A stretch of DNA of 64,000 nucleotides from Sporocytophaga myxococcoides DSM 11118 (GTDB lineage: Bacteria > Bacteroidota > Bacteroidia > Cytophagales > Cytophagaceae), in the NCBI RefSeq assembly GCF_000426725.1, contig NZ_AUFX01000012.1, forward strand, positions 62,001-126,000, read 5' to 3'. Under the pieces are notes generated by a model, which made no database searches, was not told where the DNA came from, and saw nothing but the letters and a program-made list of their open reading frames with translations. Numbering within the stretch: position 1 is the first letter of the stretch; each line of letters begins with the position of its first letter. The translations under genes were made by a program, and so were the position numbers. Positions 61,891 through 64,000 of the stretch are shown here, piece after piece.

Positions 61891-62979
61891 ATGAAATGGC
61901 TCTTGCCTTATATTTTCGCGGTTCTGTTGTTTTTCCTTGGATGTCAACAAAATCATTTAAACCAGAACGGTACTAATCCATGGGTTCCCAATGCAGAGCT
62001 ATATGGTCTCTGGAGCGGGAGTTGGCCATGCCCTGATTGCGATGTTCTGGCCTATAAGCTAACTATTCAAAGATCGGGGTTATTCAGGGAGGAGTCTGTG
62101 AAGGTTAATGGAAAAGGCAATTCGGAAATTTTGGAAGGCACCTGGCAAATGATCAATGATAGCGTTCTTAGCTTGAATAAGATGGATGGAAGCAAAGCAA
62201 AGTTTCTATTTAAAAGAAATGAGCTTGGCCTGCTTAATGAGAAAGGATCTTCAGTTCGAAATCAATATATTTTATACAGATCTAATGCTGAAGTCAAACT
62301 TGAAGAGAGTGAAAAAATGCGTAAGGGAGGGATTGATTTTATTACGGACCTGGATGAAAAGTGGAAGCTTACGATCGATTTTGAAAAAGAAGCTGTATTT
62401 CAATTCCCTGAAGGGGAAGTTATAAGGGCTGCACTTAATGATAAAATTGACCCTGATCGCAACATTTGGAAATTCACTAGTTCTGCTCCCGGATCTTTTC
62501 TATCAATTGAGCTCACGAAGGATATTTGTATAGATAGCATTTCAGGAGAATCAATTCCTTATAAAGTTTTAATATCTGCCGAGGGCTTAAGAAACAAAGG
62601 TGTCTCAAGATTTACCGGGTGCGGGAGTTTTTTGGGAGATTGGCGCCTTCACGATATATGGGCTCTAAGATCATTTAATGGTAAAGAAATTGACGCAACA
62701 AATTTTGATAAAGGTATTCCTTACCTTGAATTTAATATCAGAGAAGGAAAAATTTTTGGAAATGCTGGTTGCAATGCTATTAGTGGAAGTTTTATCCAGA
62801 GCAAAAGCATTCTGGCGATCGGATCTATTGCTTCAACCAAAATGCTTTGTAATGCTTATTCCTTCGAACAGGATCTTCTGTCAGCTCTTTCCCGGAAAAA
62901 TTTTAAATATAAATTCGACGGACTTAAGCTTACTTTATCCGACGAAAAGAATGTCCTGGATTTTTCAAAAGTTGATTAA
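61891..62979 (+). CDS. NlpE-N / META-domain lipoprotein
   Basis: A 362-residue lipoprotein from ATG 61891 (a TTG at 61876 is less likely). Lipobox FLGC is followed by an NlpE N-terminal-like domain (about 30-130; WSGSWPCPDCDVLAYKL with its CxxC), a middle part, and a META/HslJ-like domain (about 250-362; WALRSFNGKEID, GNAGCNAISGSF). Each domain is associated with envelope stress or copper and motility phenotypes in other bacteria; the fusion's role is unknown. Stops overlap the convergent gene by 4 bp. Confidence 0.88.
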   Translation: MKWLLPYIFAVLLFFLGCQQNHLNQNGTNPWVPNAELYGLWSGSWPCPDCDVLAYKLTIQRSGLFREESVKVNGKGNSEILEGTWQMINDSVLSLNKMDGSKAKFLFKRNELGLLNEKGSSVRNQYILYRSNAEVKLEESEKMRKGGIDFITDLDEKWKLTIDFEKEAVFQFPEGEVIRAALNDKIDPDRNIWKFTSSAPGSFLSIELTKDICIDSISGESIPYKVLISAEGLRNKGVSRFTGCGSFLGDWRLHDIWALRSFNGKEIDATNFDKGIPYLEFNIREGKIFGNAGCNAISGSFIQSKSILAIGSIASTKMLCNAYSFEQDLLSALSRKNFKYKFDGLKLTLSDEKNVLDFSKVD

Positions 62980-63914
62980 AGGGCACACAGTTGTTTTTTG
63001 TGACTTAGGTAATCTTCCCAGATTTCTTTTAAAATCTGACTTGCCGGTTTAATGTCTTTGATTTGTGCAGAAACCTGACCTATTTCAAGTTCTCCATCAT
63101 TGAGGTCCCCTTCAAATATCCCTTTCTTAGCTCTGCCTTTTGCAAGTAAATTTTTTAATGATATCGGATCAGCTCCTTTTTCTTCAGCTTGTTTTACTTC
63201 CTCATAAAATTTATTTTTAAGCAATCTCACCGGGGTCACAGATTTAAGAGTCAACACTGTTTCACCCTCTGCAGAATTTGTAACTCTGTTTTTAAAATTG
63301 ATATGTGCAGAAGATTCTTCACTAATTGCGAACCGACTTCCTATTTGCACTCCATCTGCACCTAAAGCCATAGCCGCCAACATTCCTCTGCCTGTCGCTA
63401 TACCACCCGCTGCTATAACAGGAATTTTTACCGCTTCTTTAACCATTGGTACCAGACAAAAAGTAGTTGTTTCTTCCCGGCCATTGTGACCTCCTGCTTC
63501 AAAACCTTCGGCTACAACCGCATCTACTCCCGCATCTTCAGATTTTTTGGCAAATTTGACACTTGATACCACATGAACGACCTTAATACCATTCTCCTTC
63601 AAAATTTTGGTCCATGTAGAGGGGTTGCCAGCAGAAGTGAAAACAATTTTAATTTCTTCTTCAATAATGATTTTAATAATTTTATCTATATCCGGATAAA
63701 GGAGGGGGACATTCACTCCAAAAGGGTGGCTAGTAGCTTGTTTGCATTTGACCAAATGTTCTTTTAAAACCTCTGGATACATAGAGCCTGCTCCTATCAA
63801 GCCGAGGCCACCAGCATTACTAACTGCTGAAGCCAGCTTCCAGCCGCTGCACCAAACCATTCCCGCTTGTATAATCGGATATTCAATTTCGAATAATTGA
63901 TTGACTCTATTCAT
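62976..63914 (-). CDS. Nitronate monooxygenase / FabK-like FMN enzyme
   Basis: A 312-residue 2-nitropropane-dioxygenase-family TIM barrel. IIQAGMVWCSG at the N-terminus, GVNVPLL, VVAEGFEAGGHNGRE with the catalytic His, IPVIAAGGIATGRGM and GADGVQIGSRFA (FMN phosphate binding) are all present. It may oxidise alkyl nitronates or act as an enoyl-ACP reductase (FabK); the sequence alone does not decide. Its stop overlaps that of the META-domain lipoprotein gene, which is convergent. Confidence 0.9.
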   Translation of the reverse strand: MNRVNQLFEIEYPIIQAGMVWCSGWKLASAVSNAGGLGLIGAGSMYPEVLKEHLVKCKQATSHPFGVNVPLLYPDIDKIIKIIIEEEIKIVFTSAGNPSTWTKILKENGIKVVHVVSSVKFAKKSEDAGVDAVVAEGFEAGGHNGREETTTFCLVPMVKEAVKIPVIAAGGIATGRGMLAAMALGADGVQIGSRFAISEESSAHINFKNRVTNSAEGETVLTLKSVTPVRLLKNKFYEEVKQAEEKGADPISLKNLLAKGRAKKGIFEGDLNDGELEIGQVSAQIKDIKPASQILKEIWEDYLSHKKQLCAL

Positions 63915-64000
63915 GGGTAATAAATTATTTGATTGGAAAAATACAATATATTTTCTTTACTAATATACTAATTGTCAGGTTTATGTATAGCATTGATTTT

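Noticed and set aside
1-64000. CRISPR arrays, insertion sequences, prophage or plasmid functions
   Set aside because: No regularly spaced direct repeats, transposase, integrase, phage structural or replication-initiation genes were seen anywhere in the window.

Overview
This 64 kb window is a chromosomal segment of a Bacteroidota bacterium, most likely a cytophagal soil or gliding lineage (Cytophaga/Sporocytophaga-like). The evidence is low GC, three secreted proteins with type IX secretion (T9SS) C-terminal sorting domains, a TonB-dependent receptor paired with a DUF4249 lipoprotein, SpoIIE and PAS histidine kinase signalling proteins, TAnnTTTG-type -7 boxes and mostly weak Shine-Dalgarno sequences. 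I see no transposase, phage gene or CRISPR array. The genus is an inference.

Layout. 1-8.0 kb (minus strand): an extracellular polysaccharide operon with a glycosyltransferase, RfbC, an OPX export lipoprotein, a Wzc-like tyrosine kinase, its PHP-type phosphatase and an NAD-dependent epimerase, followed by a partial TPR gene. 8.0-10.1 kb: a membrane cytochrome c protein, HflX and tRNA-Arg(CCT). 10.1-13.2 kb: a small accessory block (esterase, HxlR and AraC regulators, a RibD-like reductase) bracketed by two copies of a 63-65 bp hairpin repeat. 13.2-25.5 kb: VOC protein, a small membrane protein with an unusually strong ribosome site, SpoIIE phosphatase, carbonic anhydrase, a broken gene remnant, an orphan DUF4157 protein, a DUF4239 protein, a PAS/GAF histidine kinase, a luciferase-like monooxygenase and a sulfatase.

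25.8-34.9 kb: a LuxR-type two-component pair, flanked by matching 19-bp palindromes, precedes two tandem paralogous beta-helix/LamG T9SS cargo proteins and a third T9SS protein. 34.9-40.6 kb: a second orphan PAS kinase, a GbsR/MarR regulator, a long palindrome, then a TonB receptor and DUF4249 lipoprotein.

40.6-51.5 kb: a lone CheR methyltransferase, then a compact same-strand cluster holding a SiaB-like kinase, a SiaC-like phosphoprotein with Thr68 conserved, an ABCG-type transporter with an unusual N-terminal half, a lipoprotein, two secreted proteins and a PorE-like OmpA protein. This Sia/transporter/envelope cluster is the best candidate for an undescribed system: it looks like a partner switch wired to a transporter and cell-envelope proteins rather than to a diguanylate cyclase.

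51.7-64 kb: an AlgI/AlgJ-like O-acetylation pair, a receiver-domain protein with a C-terminal membrane anchor, an acyl-CoA synthetase, DNA polymerase I, an RlmI-like methyltransferase, YjbQ, a NlpE/META lipoprotein and a nitronate monooxygenase-like enzyme. Convergent genes are often separated by strong hairpins, several of which are listed.
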